NCBI GenBank assembly: GCA_014075215.1
Contig: CP046177.1
Coordinates: 1,860,501 to 1,924,500 of the forward strand
Reading direction: 5' to 3'
Origin: Flavobacteriaceae bacterium
GTDB lineage: Bacteria; Bacteroidota; Bacteroidia; Flavobacteriales; Flavobacteriaceae
DNA: 64,000 nucleotides
The notes below the pieces were generated by a model, which was given only the letters and a program-made list of their open reading frames with translations, ran no database searches and was not told the origin of the DNA. The position numbers and the translations under genes were made by a program. Positions 1-9,525 of this stretch are shown here, piece after piece (the first letter of the stretch is position 1; the number at the start of each line of letters is the position of its first letter).

Positions 1-117
1 CTTGTACTTTCCGTACAATTCCAAATCACCTTCTTTAATTGATAGTATTTCAGCAATTTTGGTAATATGTTGTAAGTCTTTCACCTGTGCAATTTCTATA
101 TCGGATAAATGTGTCAT
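1..117 (-). CDS. fhs: Formate--tetrahydrofolate ligase, N-terminal fragment
   Basis: The reverse strand encodes 39 residues that run off the left edge of the window. They begin with ATG at 117 and contain SDIEIAQ and end in DLELYGKYK, which matches the conserved N-terminus of formate--tetrahydrofolate ligase. That cytosolic ATP-dependent enzyme makes 10-formyl-THF for one-carbon metabolism. Only about 7% of the usual ~555 residues is visible, so catalytic motifs cannot be checked. The gene is divergent from secDF. The identification rests on this N-terminal signature only. Confidence 0.8.
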   Translation of the reverse strand, partial: MTHLSDIEIAQVKDLQHITKIAEILSIKEGDLELYGKYK

Positions 118-194
118 TAATAGGCTTCTTTTTGGGTTTTTACGCTTTCTGTTTTTATAGAAACAAGTGAGTAAATATACACATTTTCATTAGG

Positions 195-221
195 TTGGTC
201 TTTTTTGAAATACTATATTTG
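195..221 (+). promoter_or_regulatory. Probable flavobacterial promoter of secDF
   Basis: A -7 box TATATTTG at 214-221 fits the Bacteroidota consensus TAnnTTTG. A TTGG at 195-198 can serve as the -33 element, although the spacer is a little short. It lies about 40 bp upstream of the secDF start codon. Confidence 0.5.
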
Positions 222-259
222 CACGTTTAAAAAAGAAGTCGACCTAAATTAATCATAAG

Positions 260-3250
260 ATGCAAAACAAAGGACTTATTAGATTATTTGCAATCCTTTT
301 TGGGTTGATAAGTTTATACCAATTGTCATTTACATATTTTGCCGGTACGGTAGAGAGCGACGCTAAAATATACGCCAGAGAAAATGCAAAAGAAAATAAT
401 GGTAAAGAGATTGCCCGTTTTGAGCGGAAATATATGGATAGTGTTGCAACAAAAGAAGTTGTAAATCTGGGAGTTGCCAGCTATACCTATAATGACCTGA
501 AGGAAAAAGAAATGAACCTTGGACTGGATTTAAAGGGAGGTTTCAATGCTATTTTACAGGTTTCGGTAAAAGAAATTCTGATAAGTCTGGCAAACGAATC
601 TAAAGAAGTAGCTTTTAGGCAAGCACTAAAAGCTGCCGATGATGCTCAAAGAAGCAGCAATGACAATTATTTGAATCTTTTCTTCGCAGCATTTGAAAAA
701 ACTTCCAAAGAAAATGGCAATATAAGATTAAGTGCTCCCAGTATTTTTGGGACAAAAGCCTTAAGCGATAAAATTGATTTTAATAAAACCAACGAAGAAG
801 TTAAACCCGTTTTACAAGAAGAAATCAACAGTTCTATTGCCACTGCTTTTGAAGTATTAAGAAGCAGAATTGATAAGTTTGGAGTCACACAGCCTACTAT
901 TCAAAGAATAGGAAATTCCGGAAGAATTCAAATTGAATTACCCGGAGCCAAAGATATAGAGCGTGTAAGAAAATTGCTAACCAGCAAAGCACAATTACAA
1001 TTCTGGGAAGTGTATACAGGTGCCGAATTGCAAGGATTCTTCTATCAGGTAAATGCCAAAGTTACCGAAATGTTAAAAGGGGAGGAACCTTTGGTTGAAC
1101 AGAAAAAAGATACTACGGAAACGGACAGTTTAGATGATTTATTAGAATCTGACACGGATTCCATAGCCGCTGCCACGCAAAAAAACCTGTTTACTTTCTT
1201 ACAACCTACAGAAGCTAACAGTTCTGTTGTGGCGAGTGCAAAAATTACAGATACTGCCAGGGTAAATAATTTGTTAAGAGATCCTCAGGTCAGAAGTTTT
1301 TTACCTGTAGCATTGAGGTATACTAAATTTTTATGGGATTATAAGTCCTTTACCACTACATTACAGGATGAATCCAGAGAAGAGCGAATCAACTTATATG
1401 CGATCAAATCCAACAGGAGAGATATTGCTCCTATAGAGGGCGATGTTATTGCAGATGCTTCTCAGGTATATGATCAGCTGAACAATCCGGAAGTAAATAT
1501 GACTATGAAAAGCAATGGTGCCAAACTTTGGGCTAAGATGACTACGGAAAACGTAGGAAAGTTTGTAGCGGTTGTTTTAGATGACTATGTTTATACGGCT
1601 CCGTCCGTAAATACGCCTATTACCGGTGGAAATACTTCTATCTCAGGCGGAAGTATGACGGTAGAAGAAGCACAGGATATTGCCACTGTATTGAAAGCAG
1701 GTAAACTTCCTGCAGCAGCCAGAATGATCCAATCTGAAGTCGTAGGCCCTTCTTTGGGACAGGAAGCGATCGATGCAAGTTTTAGGTCGTTTGGACTAGC
1801 TATTTTACTGGTACTGCTCTGGATGATGGTATATTACGGAAGGGCAGGTGGTTTTGCCAATGTTGCTCTGGTCGTAAACATTTTATTCATTTTTGGAGTA
1901 CTGGCATCATTTGGCGCGGTACTTACATTACCGGGTATTGCCGGGATTATCTTAACTATAGGGATGTCCGTAGATGCCAACGTAATTATTTTCGAAAGAA
2001 TTAAAGAAGGGCTTCAAAAGAAGAAAGGCCTGAAACAGGCAGTGCAAGAGGGCTTTAGTCTCCAAGGAGCCTTATCTGCTATTATTGATGCAAACATTAC
2101 TACCTTTTTAACAGGTATTATCCTATATGTTTTTGGAACAGGCCCTATTAAAGGTTTTGCATTGACATTAATGATCGGTATTGCCACTTCTTTATTTACG
2201 GCCATATTTATTACACGCTTATTAATTGACGGTGCCGTAAATAAAAAAGCAAATTTAACGTTCAATACCGGTTTATCTAAAAACTGGTTCCAAAATATAA
2301 ATATTGCATTTTTAAGAAAACGGAAAATTGCATATGTCATTTCCGGATCGATTATTATTAGTGGTTTGATCTCTATTTTCTCTATAGGTTTAAAACAGGG
2401 TGTAGATTTTAAAGGAGGTCGTTCGTATGTAGTTCGTTTTGACCAACCGATGAATGCAACGGAGGTTGCCGGTACCCTGAAAAGTGTTTTCGAAACTGCT
2501 CCTGAAGTAAAAACCTATGGGTCGGATTCACAATTAAAAATTACCACTGTATACAAGATAGACGATGAAAGTAAAGATGTTGATGATGAAGTGCAACTGG
2601 CTTTATTCAACGGATTAAAAAAATACTTAACAGAAGGAACTACTTATGAAGATTTTAAACCCGGTTTTCAGAAAAGCGGGAATGCTATTATGAGCTATAT
2701 TAAAGTAGAACCCACGATTGCGGATGATATTAAAACCTCAGCTATTTATGCAGTATTAGGCTCTTTATTGGTTGTATTCTTGTACATTCTACTTCGTTTT
2801 AGAAAAATTTCATTTAGTTTAGGAGCTGTAATTGCCGTATTTCATGATGTATTGATTGTACTGGGAATCTTTTCTATTCTATATAAGTTCATGCCTTTTG
2901 ATATGGAAATAGGGCAATCTTTTATTGCTGCGATATTAACCGTAGTGGGATATTCTTTGAACGATACGGTAGTTATCTTTGACAGAATCAGGGAGTTTGC
3001 AGGCATTCACGTAAAAAGGAATTATAATGAAGTGGTAGATAAAGCCTTGAGTAGTACATTAGGAAGAACGATTAATACTTCATTGACCACGCTGTTGGTA
3101 ATGTTGGCTATCTTCTTATTTGGAGGAGATTCTATCAAAGGGTTTATGTTTGCATTAATTGTAGGTGTTTTAGTGGGTACTTATTCATCCTTGTTTGTCG
3201 CAACTCCAGTTATGTATGACACCTCTAAAAAAGAAAAAAAGAGGCAATAA
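260..3250 (+). CDS. secDF: Fused protein translocase subunit SecDF
   Basis: This 996-residue inner-membrane protein joins SecD and SecF, as is usual in Bacteroidota. SecDF uses the proton-motive force to pull preproteins out of the SecYEG channel on the periplasmic side. The N-terminus has one membrane helix (about residues 8-28) followed by the SecD signature LGLDLKGGFN. A periplasmic region follows, with a SecD helix bundle near residues 510-670. The SecF half starts near residue 690 and carries GVDFKGGRSY and a second bundle with TVVGYSLNDTVVIFDRIRE. The start at 260 follows a TAnnTTTG promoter. The length is normal for the fusion and I see no lesion. Confidence 0.97.
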   Translation: MQNKGLIRLFAILFGLISLYQLSFTYFAGTVESDAKIYARENAKENNGKEIARFERKYMDSVATKEVVNLGVASYTYNDLKEKEMNLGLDLKGGFNAILQVSVKEILISLANESKEVAFRQALKAADDAQRSSNDNYLNLFFAAFEKTSKENGNIRLSAPSIFGTKALSDKIDFNKTNEEVKPVLQEEINSSIATAFEVLRSRIDKFGVTQPTIQRIGNSGRIQIELPGAKDIERVRKLLTSKAQLQFWEVYTGAELQGFFYQVNAKVTEMLKGEEPLVEQKKDTTETDSLDDLLESDTDSIAAATQKNLFTFLQPTEANSSVVASAKITDTARVNNLLRDPQVRSFLPVALRYTKFLWDYKSFTTTLQDESREERINLYAIKSNRRDIAPIEGDVIADASQVYDQLNNPEVNMTMKSNGAKLWAKMTTENVGKFVAVVLDDYVYTAPSVNTPITGGNTSISGGSMTVEEAQDIATVLKAGKLPAAARMIQSEVVGPSLGQEAIDASFRSFGLAILLVLLWMMVYYGRAGGFANVALVVNILFIFGVLASFGAVLTLPGIAGIILTIGMSVDANVIIFERIKEGLQKKKGLKQAVQEGFSLQGALSAIIDANITTFLTGIILYVFGTGPIKGFALTLMIGIATSLFTAIFITRLLIDGAVNKKANLTFNTGLSKNWFQNINIAFLRKRKIAYVISGSIIISGLISIFSIGLKQGVDFKGGRSYVVRFDQPMNATEVAGTLKSVFETAPEVKTYGSDSQLKITTVYKIDDESKDVDDEVQLALFNGLKKYLTEGTTYEDFKPGFQKSGNAIMSYIKVEPTIADDIKTSAIYAVLGSLLVVFLYILLRFRKISFSLGAVIAVFHDVLIVLGIFSILYKFMPFDMEIGQSFIAAILTVVGYSLNDTVVIFDRIREFAGIHVKRNYNEVVDKALSSTLGRTINTSLTTLLVMLAIFLFGGDSIKGFMFALIVGVLVGTYSSLFVATPVMYDTSKKEKKRQ

Positions 3251-3347
3251 TTGTATTTTCCCTTCATGAAAATACCCTCTGCCAGATCAATTTTATTCGA
3301 TCTGACAGGGGACAACAATAAAATTTTCAGCGTTATATTTACAAAAA

Positions 3348-4466
3348 ATGAGCATTGTTAGACTTCACGATTTGTATTTTAAACCTTTTCTCTCGGAAAA
3401 GGAAATAAAAACGATTGTTAAACATCTGGCATTACAGGTAAAAGCTGATCTTCCTGCAGATGAAATTCCTATTTTTGTCGGTATTTTAAATGGTTGCTTT
3501 TTATTTGCAGCGGATTTTATCCGGGAGTTTAAAGGAAATTGTGAGGTATCTTTCGTAAAACTAGCTTCTTATCAGGGAACGAAATCTACGGAAAAAGTCA
3601 GCCGGTTGATTGGAATTAACGAAGACCTTACGAACAGGACAATTATCATGATGGAAGATATTGTAGATACCGGAGCTACACTTCAGGAAATTTATACTAT
3701 TTTCAGAACTAAAAATGTAAAACAATTAAAAATAGTAACCCTTTTTTTTAAACCGGATGTATATAGAAAAGAGCTTCCTATAGATTATATCGGGAAAAGT
3801 CTTGATGATATATTTATAGTCGGCTATGGTCTGGATTACAACGGTTTAGGAAGAAATTATGCTGCTATCTATCAACAAACCACAACACCAAAAATGAAAA
3901 ATATTGTATTATCCGGCCCTCCGGGAGCAGGGAAAGGAACACAAGCAGAAATTTTAAAAGAAAAATATAATGTAGTGCATATTTCTACCGGAGATATTTT
4001 TAGGCATCATATAAAAAATGAAACGGAATTAGGTTTACTGGCAAAAACCTATATAGATAAAGGAGATTTAGTTCCGGACAAGGTTACTATAGATATGCTG
4101 GAAGCAAAAGTGAATAAAAATAAAGATGCTAACGGGTTTATTTTTGACGGATTTCCCAGGACAGCATCTCAAGCTGAAGCTTTGGATGATTTCCTTTCTG
4201 AAAAAAATGCGATCATAAATGGAATGATTGCCCTGGAAGTACCGGAAGATATACTAATAGAACGCTTATTGGAAAGAGGTAAAATAAGTGGTCGGTCTGA
4301 CGATACCGATGTAGCAAAAATCAAAAATCGTTTTAATGAATACCATACCAAAACAGCTGTTTTAAAAAAATATTATGAAGCTCAGGGAAGTTATTACCCG
4401 GTAAACGGAGTAGGCTCCGTAGAAGAAATTACTAAAAATGTAATCGCAGTTTTTGATACCTTATAA
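3348..4466 (+). CDS. adk: Fused hypoxanthine phosphoribosyltransferase / adenylate kinase
   Basis: This 372-residue protein has two enzyme domains. Residues 1-178 are a purine phosphoribosyltransferase with the PRPP loop EDIVDTGAT (103-111). From Met183 there is a complete adenylate kinase with P-loop GPPGAGKGT (190-198), a DGFPRT motif and a short LID segment (GRSDDTD) without the cysteine zinc site. The first domain would salvage hypoxanthine or guanine to IMP or GMP. The second balances AMP, ADP and ATP. I believe this fusion occurs in other flavobacteria. An internal start at Met183 could also produce free adenylate kinase. The gene lies 97 bp after secDF and 66 bp before obg. Confidence 0.93.
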   Translation: MSIVRLHDLYFKPFLSEKEIKTIVKHLALQVKADLPADEIPIFVGILNGCFLFAADFIREFKGNCEVSFVKLASYQGTKSTEKVSRLIGINEDLTNRTIIMMEDIVDTGATLQEIYTIFRTKNVKQLKIVTLFFKPDVYRKELPIDYIGKSLDDIFIVGYGLDYNGLGRNYAAIYQQTTTPKMKNIVLSGPPGAGKGTQAEILKEKYNVVHISTGDIFRHHIKNETELGLLAKTYIDKGDLVPDKVTIDMLEAKVNKNKDANGFIFDGFPRTASQAEALDDFLSEKNAIINGMIALEVPEDILIERLLERGKISGRSDDTDVAKIKNRFNEYHTKTAVLKKYYEAQGSYYPVNGVGSVEEITKNVIAVFDTL

Positions 4467-4532
4467 ATTGTCTTTGGCCTTATGAAAGCGATAGATAATA
4501 CTTGTTTGAAGTTGAGATGTTACTAAAAAATA

Positions 4533-5525
4533 ATGACCGAAGGAAACTTTGTTGATTATATAAAAATATATGCTTCCTCCGGAAAAGGTGGTCGGGGTTC
4601 TACACATTTACACAGAGAAAAATTTATTGCCAAAGGCGGTCCGGATGGAGGTGATGGTGGTCGGGGCGGACATGTGATTGTTAGCGGCAATAAACATCTG
4701 TGGACATTATTTCACTTAAAGTTTAAAAAGCATTTTAGAGCAGCACACGGAGGTGACGGGGGCAAAAGCAGAAGTACCGGCTCCAACGGCTCCGATACTT
4801 ATATAGATGTTCCTTTAGGCACCATTGTCATAAATGCAGATACTGATGAAATGCTATTTGAAATTGTAGATCATGAGCAAGAAATTGTTTTACTCCCCGG
4901 TGGAAAAGGCGGTTTGGGAAATTGGCATTTTAAATCCCCTACAAATCAAACACCCAGATATGCACAACCTGGAATTGATGGTCAGGAAAGTTGGTTTCGA
5001 CTAGAGTTAAAAGTGCTTGCCGATGTAGGCTTAGTTGGTTTTCCCAATGCGGGAAAATCAACCTTACTTTCGGTATTAACAGCTGCCAAACCTAAAATTG
5101 CGGATTATGCTTTTACAACGCTCAAACCAAATTTAGGCATTGTAAACTACAGAGATTATCAGAGTTTTGTAATGGCAGATATTCCCGGAATTATAGAAGG
5201 AGCTGCAGCAGGAAAAGGCTTGGGGCATCGTTTTCTACGTCATATCGAACGAAATTCCATATTGTTATTTCTAATTCCGGCAGATAGTGAAAATATCAAA
5301 AAAGAGTACACGATTTTACTCAATGAACTTCAAAAGCACAATCCCGAATTATTAGACAAACAGCGTTTTTTATGTATCTCTAAATCCGACATACTGGACG
5401 AAGAATTAAAAGAGGAAATCAAAAAAGAAATTCCCAAAGAAATTGATTTTATGTTTATTTCTTCTATCTCCCGGGAAGGACTGAAAACGTTAAAAGACAA
5501 GCTTTGGAAGCTGTTAAATAAATAG
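4533..5525 (+). CDS. obg: GTPase Obg
   Basis: This 330-residue GTPase is involved in 50S ribosome assembly and growth control. The glycine-rich Obg fold occupies roughly residues 1-160, with KGGPDGGDGGRGG near residue 35. The G domain has GFPNAGKST (G1), DIPGIIEGAAAGKG (switch II/G3) and SKSD (G4). It lacks the C-terminal OCT extension found in some Firmicutes proteins, which is normal for Bacteroidota. It is co-directional with hpt-adk upstream and convergent with a lipoprotein gene 11 bp downstream. Confidence 0.96.
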   Translation: MTEGNFVDYIKIYASSGKGGRGSTHLHREKFIAKGGPDGGDGGRGGHVIVSGNKHLWTLFHLKFKKHFRAAHGGDGGKSRSTGSNGSDTYIDVPLGTIVINADTDEMLFEIVDHEQEIVLLPGGKGGLGNWHFKSPTNQTPRYAQPGIDGQESWFRLELKVLADVGLVGFPNAGKSTLLSVLTAAKPKIADYAFTTLKPNLGIVNYRDYQSFVMADIPGIIEGAAAGKGLGHRFLRHIERNSILLFLIPADSENIKKEYTILLNELQKHNPELLDKQRFLCISKSDILDEELKEEIKKEIPKEIDFMFISSISREGLKTLKDKLWKLLNK

Positions 5526-5536
5526 TCTTTCTAAGC

Positions 5537-6049
5537 TTATTTAGGAGTTTGGTTTTTCAGCTTGATTCTAATAGGCAACATATATTCCGAGGTTACGGGA
5601 ATACTTTTTTTAATGGCGGGAAAAACTTCAGGTAAATCTGCAATTGCTTTTTTAATAATGATTTCGATATCCGGAATTTCCCGATAGATATCTTGAGAAG
5701 CCTCAATAGATGTTAATACAATGTTTTTATCAGAATTTATTGTAATCACAACTTGTATGACTTCATCAATTTCTTTTTTTACTTTAATTTCATATGTTGC
5801 CAGACTTCTCGTAATCTCCCGGTGGATAGTCATCCGAAAACAATCTCGTTTCTCATTTTTTTCAAAAACAGAATCGCATACTTTAAAAGAAGGATACTTA
5901 TCGACAGATGTGAAACTAATACTATCTAACCGGGTAGTATCTATTTTCTGTTTTGTAAAATATTTACAAGAAAAAAAACAAGTAATGATTCCTAAAAAAA
6001 CAATATAACGCACAAAAATAGAAATGAAAATTTCACTGTGAAAATACAA
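5537..6049 (-). CDS. Putative lipoprotein of unknown function
   Basis: This 170-residue protein has an N-terminal hydrophobic stretch (about residues 8-27) ending in FFSC, with Cys28 as a plausible lipidation site, so it is probably an envelope lipoprotein. The body is charged. The C-terminal ~80 residues (ITINSDKNIVLTSIEAS to MLPIRIKLK) resemble the TonB C-terminal-like folds seen in small Bacteroidota proteins, but I do not recognise the family with certainty. It is convergent with obg. Confidence 0.6.
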   Translation of the reverse strand: MYFHSEIFISIFVRYIVFLGIITCFFSCKYFTKQKIDTTRLDSISFTSVDKYPSFKVCDSVFEKNEKRDCFRMTIHREITRSLATYEIKVKKEIDEVIQVVITINSDKNIVLTSIEASQDIYREIPDIEIIIKKAIADLPEVFPAIKKSIPVTSEYMLPIRIKLKNQTPK

Positions 6050-6185
6050 CTTTTCGTTATTATGCTAATAATCTTATAAATAAGGATACTAAATGGCTCA
6101 TTATAAATTTTATTTATAGTGCTATAAGTAAAATTTATAATGTTATACTGCTTATCAGTTGAAATGAGTTCACTGTATAAAGTAG

Positions 6186-7022
6186 TTAGTTTTCTTTTGT
6201 CTTTGTAGGTTTTTTATATTTCTGGAATGGTTGTTTGAGTAACTCCCATAGATTGCTATTCGTTTTTTCATCCGGAAAAGTGTCTACTCCATATACAATT
6301 TTATCACGATCTAAATACATATAAGTACCCAGTAATCGATCCCAGATAGCAAATATATTTCCATAATTAGAATCTGTATATGGCAATAAATGATGATGAT
6401 GTATTTTGTGCATATCCGGTGAGACAATGATATAGCTCAATATTTTATCCATCTTTTTTGACAGTTTTAAATTAGCGTGCGTAAATTGTGTAAACACCAA
6501 AGACATGGACTGATACAACATCACAATAGCTATGGGGGCTCCAATTATAAAAACACCAAGTAAGGTAAATACAAAACGAATCATACTCTCAAGCGGATGA
6601 TGCCTGTTTGCTGTAGTGGTGTCTACTTTATGATCTGTATGATGTACCAAATGAATCATCCATAAAGGTTTTGTTTTATGTTCTATAAAATGAGGGAGAT
6701 AGGCTCCAAAAAAATCCAGAAATAAAATACCGGTAGTAATGTACAGTCATAATGGCATCTCCGGTAACCAATGAAGCAATCCAAAATTAGCAGATGTCAC
6801 CCAATCTGCCGTGTTCAATAATAAAAAAGCCAACGCAAAATTAATAACTACCGTTGTTGCCGTAAAAAACAAATTGGGAATGGCATGCTTCCACTTTTTA
6901 TAACGGAAGCGATACAAAGGTAAAAAACCTTCCAGCAACCAAAAAAAAGTAATTCCACCTACCAGAATAATACTTCTGTGTATTGACGGGATGTTTTCAA
7001 AATAAGAATAAATAGTTTCCAA
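6186..7022 (-). pseudogene. Sterol desaturase / fatty acid hydroxylase family gene with an in-frame stop
   Basis: A single reading frame of 279 codons spans this interval, interrupted only by TGA at 6747-6749 (codon 92). Before the stop are N-terminal membrane segments (from METIYSYF). After it the frame continues without shift as LYITTGILFLDFFGAYLPHF, then into the family's histidine clusters HLVHHTD, NRHHPLES and MHKIHHHH. The residue at the stop is most simply a former TGG Trp. Family members are di-iron membrane enzymes acting on lipids. The downstream half has an internal ATG at 6659 but would lack the first membrane segments. A genuine nonsense mutation or a base-call error would look the same here. 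Confidence 0.85.
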
Positions 7023-7034
7023 TAATATATTTTG

Positions 7035-7196
7035 GAGGCCTTTACAAAATAGTGATATATTTCGTATTGAAATTGATTTGACTTCAAATTTCTTCCTTCT
7101 CTAAAATTTTAAATCCTCAAAACCACTAGGTTATTCCGATTGAAAATGTTCTTCGGGCGTCGAACTTTTTTGCCAAATCAATACTACAAAGATCTT
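7035..7196 (+). repeat. Interspersed repeat A, copy 1 (diverged)
   Basis: This ~160-bp stretch aligns along its length with 54685-54846. Shared landmarks are the gaggcctttacaaaa end, aattgatttgacttcaaatt, ttttaaatcctcaaaacc and cttcgggcgtcgaac. It lies between the broken desaturase and the cupin gene. Its ends are more degraded than in the copies at 18539 and 54685. Confidence 0.8.
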
Positions 7197-7313
7197 TTTT
7201 GTTTAAACCCGAATAAAAATACGGAAAATAAAATTTTATTTTTTCAATTATTCACCTAATCTAATTTCAGGCTTTTAACCTCCTGTTCAACCAAAGAATA
7301 AATCAAAAAACAA

Positions 7314-8183
7314 TTAACTAATTCCTAATTTTTTATGTGTACTGCGGATGGCCTTTTCGTTTTTCCAATCGATCCATTTTTGCCCTTTCCATGAACGCAT
7401 GATATTATCAAAAGTTCTCATAACCACTAGATTATAAATAGCTTTTGAAAAATTTCCAGGGTTCCTTGCTATCGCTCGTAAACTCATGGAAAACCCGGGT
7501 GTAATGTATTGCATATAGTGCCAATATCCCTCCGGCATGTATAGGGTATTGCCATGTTCCAGATTTGTGACATAGCCTTTTGCTAATTTTAATGCGGGCC
7601 ATTTTTCAAGATCCGGATTAGAGAAATCTATATCTTCCCTTGTAATTAACGAATTGGGTATTTTATATAAGTATTTTCGTTGGCTTTGATCAAAAAGTAT
7701 GCATTGTTTTCTTCCTTCGAAATGAAAGTGAAAAATATTTGCCAGATCAATATCATAATGCATAAATGTATATGAATCTTTACCTCCGAAGAACAACATC
7801 GGTAGCCGTTTCATTAATCTCAAGCCAAAATCCGGATATGAAAAGTCTTTTTGTAATACGGGAACTTCTTTAAGTACATTCCATAAAAAAATTCGGAACT
7901 TAGTAGGTTCTTTCTTTAGTAGACCTATATACTCACTCATTTTCATTACGGCATGAGGTTCATTAAACCCATCTTTATAATCTACCGGTCTGTCATCATA
8001 TAAAGGAACTTTCTTATCTCCTGCAACTTCCTTCATATAATCTAAATTCCATTTTTTATAAGCAGGCCAATCTTCTATAAATTCCTCAATAACTACAGGC
8101 TTTTGAGGTTTGAAATACTTCTTTAAAAAATCCTTTTTAGAGATCGTTTTTACTCTATCTATTTGAGATAAATTTAAGCCCAT
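7314..8183 (-). CDS. Cupin-like (JmjC-type) Fe(II)/2-oxoglutarate-dependent oxygenase
   Basis: This 289-residue soluble protein matches the cupin_8/JmjC-like family. N-terminal landmarks are KPVVIEEFIEDWPA (about residues 29-42). The iron facial triad appears to be HYD in TFMHYDIDLANIF and a distal His in GYWHYMQY, followed by SMSLRA. Family members hydroxylate proteins or small molecules using Fe(II) and 2-oxoglutarate. The substrate here is unknown. It is 63 bp downstream of bioB on the same strand, but I see no functional tie. Confidence 0.8.
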   Translation of the reverse strand: MGLNLSQIDRVKTISKKDFLKKYFKPQKPVVIEEFIEDWPAYKKWNLDYMKEVAGDKKVPLYDDRPVDYKDGFNEPHAVMKMSEYIGLLKKEPTKFRIFLWNVLKEVPVLQKDFSYPDFGLRLMKRLPMLFFGGKDSYTFMHYDIDLANIFHFHFEGRKQCILFDQSQRKYLYKIPNSLITREDIDFSNPDLEKWPALKLAKGYVTNLEHGNTLYMPEGYWHYMQYITPGFSMSLRAIARNPGNFSKAIYNLVVMRTFDNIMRSWKGQKWIDWKNEKAIRSTHKKLGIS

Positions 8184-8246
8184 TATTCATCTGTTAAATC
8201 AAATTGAGATTAAAAATCTTTACGATATCTATTGAACTCAAAATGA

Positions 8247-9335
8247 TTATATTTTTAACTTTTGCTTTGCTACTTCATTTCTTTCAATGATATACTTAGG
8301 TCTTGACCATTTGGGTTTTTCGCCCAGAGGTTTGAATTTGGCATCTTTGGCTTCTATGGTTTTAGGCTGCATTTTCTTTACAAAAGGTTTCTGGGGAGTT
8401 AATCCCAGTAACTTAAACATTTCCATATCCTGATTGACATCAGGGTTTGGAGTTGTTAATAATTTATCTCCTGCAAAAATTGAATTTGCTCCTGCAAAAA
8501 AACACAATGCCTGACCTTCTCTGGTCATTTCTGTTCTTCCTGCAGATAACCGGACTTGCGTTTTTGGCATCACAATTCTCGTAGTGGCTGCCATACGGAC
8601 CATCTCCCAAATTTCAACGGGCTGTTGGTCCTCTAAAGGAGTACCTTCTACAGCAACCAGTGCATTAATGGGAACCGATTCCGGTTGAGGATTTAAAGTA
8701 GATAAAGCAACTAACATTCCTACTCTGTCTTCTACTTTTTCTCCCATCCCGATAATTCCCCCCGAACAAACGGTTACATTTGTTTTGCGAACGTTGTCAA
8801 TTGTTTTTAAACGATCTTCAAAACCGCGTGTAGAGATGACTTCCTTATAATATTCTTCGGAAGAATCCAAATTATGATTGTAAGCATACAACCCCGCTTC
8901 GGCTAACCGATGCGCTTGATTTTCAGTGAGCATACCAAGAGTACAGCAAACCTCCATATCCAGTTTATTAATGGTTCTGACCATCTCTAAGACCTGGTCA
9001 AATTCTGCCCCGTCTTTTACATTTCTCCAAGCGGCTCCCATACAAACCCTGGAACTTCCGGAAGCTTTGGCCCTCAAGGCCTGTGCTTTTACCTGAGAGA
9101 CTGTCATCAAATCATTACCTTCTATCGCTGTATGATATCTTGCTGCTTGCGGACAATAACCACAATCTTCAGGACACCCTCCTGTTTTGATAGACAGTAA
9201 GGTAGCTACTTGTACTATATTAGGATCGTGGTGTTCTCTATGAACGGTAGCTGCGTCATATAATAACTCCATCAAAGGTCTATGATATATATCCAGAATA
9301 TCTTCTCGAGTCCAATTATGTTTGGTAATACCCAT
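8247..9335 (-). CDS. bioB: Biotin synthase
   Basis: This 362-residue radical SAM enzyme inserts sulfur into dethiobiotin. The radical SAM cluster motif is CPEDCGYC, with Cys54, Cys58 and Cys61 (CxxxCxxC). Other BioB landmarks are the conserved YNHNLDSSEEYY, SGGIIGMGE and the C-terminal FFAGANSIFAGDKLLTT, whose region supplies an arginine and cysteine ligands to the second 2Fe-2S cluster. The length is normal. No other biotin genes are in the window. Confidence 0.97.
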   Translation of the reverse strand: MGITKHNWTREDILDIYHRPLMELLYDAATVHREHHDPNIVQVATLLSIKTGGCPEDCGYCPQAARYHTAIEGNDLMTVSQVKAQALRAKASGSSRVCMGAAWRNVKDGAEFDQVLEMVRTINKLDMEVCCTLGMLTENQAHRLAEAGLYAYNHNLDSSEEYYKEVISTRGFEDRLKTIDNVRKTNVTVCSGGIIGMGEKVEDRVGMLVALSTLNPQPESVPINALVAVEGTPLEDQQPVEIWEMVRMAATTRIVMPKTQVRLSAGRTEMTREGQALCFFAGANSIFAGDKLLTTPNPDVNQDMEMFKLLGLTPQKPFVKKMQPKTIEAKDAKFKPLGEKPKWSRPKYIIERNEVAKQKLKI

Positions 9336-9525
9336 ACTATTTAAAGTAATTTAATACGCCAAAAATAAAAAATTCCATTATGATAGCACGATTTTTCATT
9401 TGATAAATATAGTTATACCAAAAATGTTTACATTTTAGGCAACAATAAAGACAACAAACCCCGGAAAGCTCCCGGAATATTTAGGGCTTTCAAAAAAGGG
9501 ATGACCATTTCAATAGCTAAAAAAT

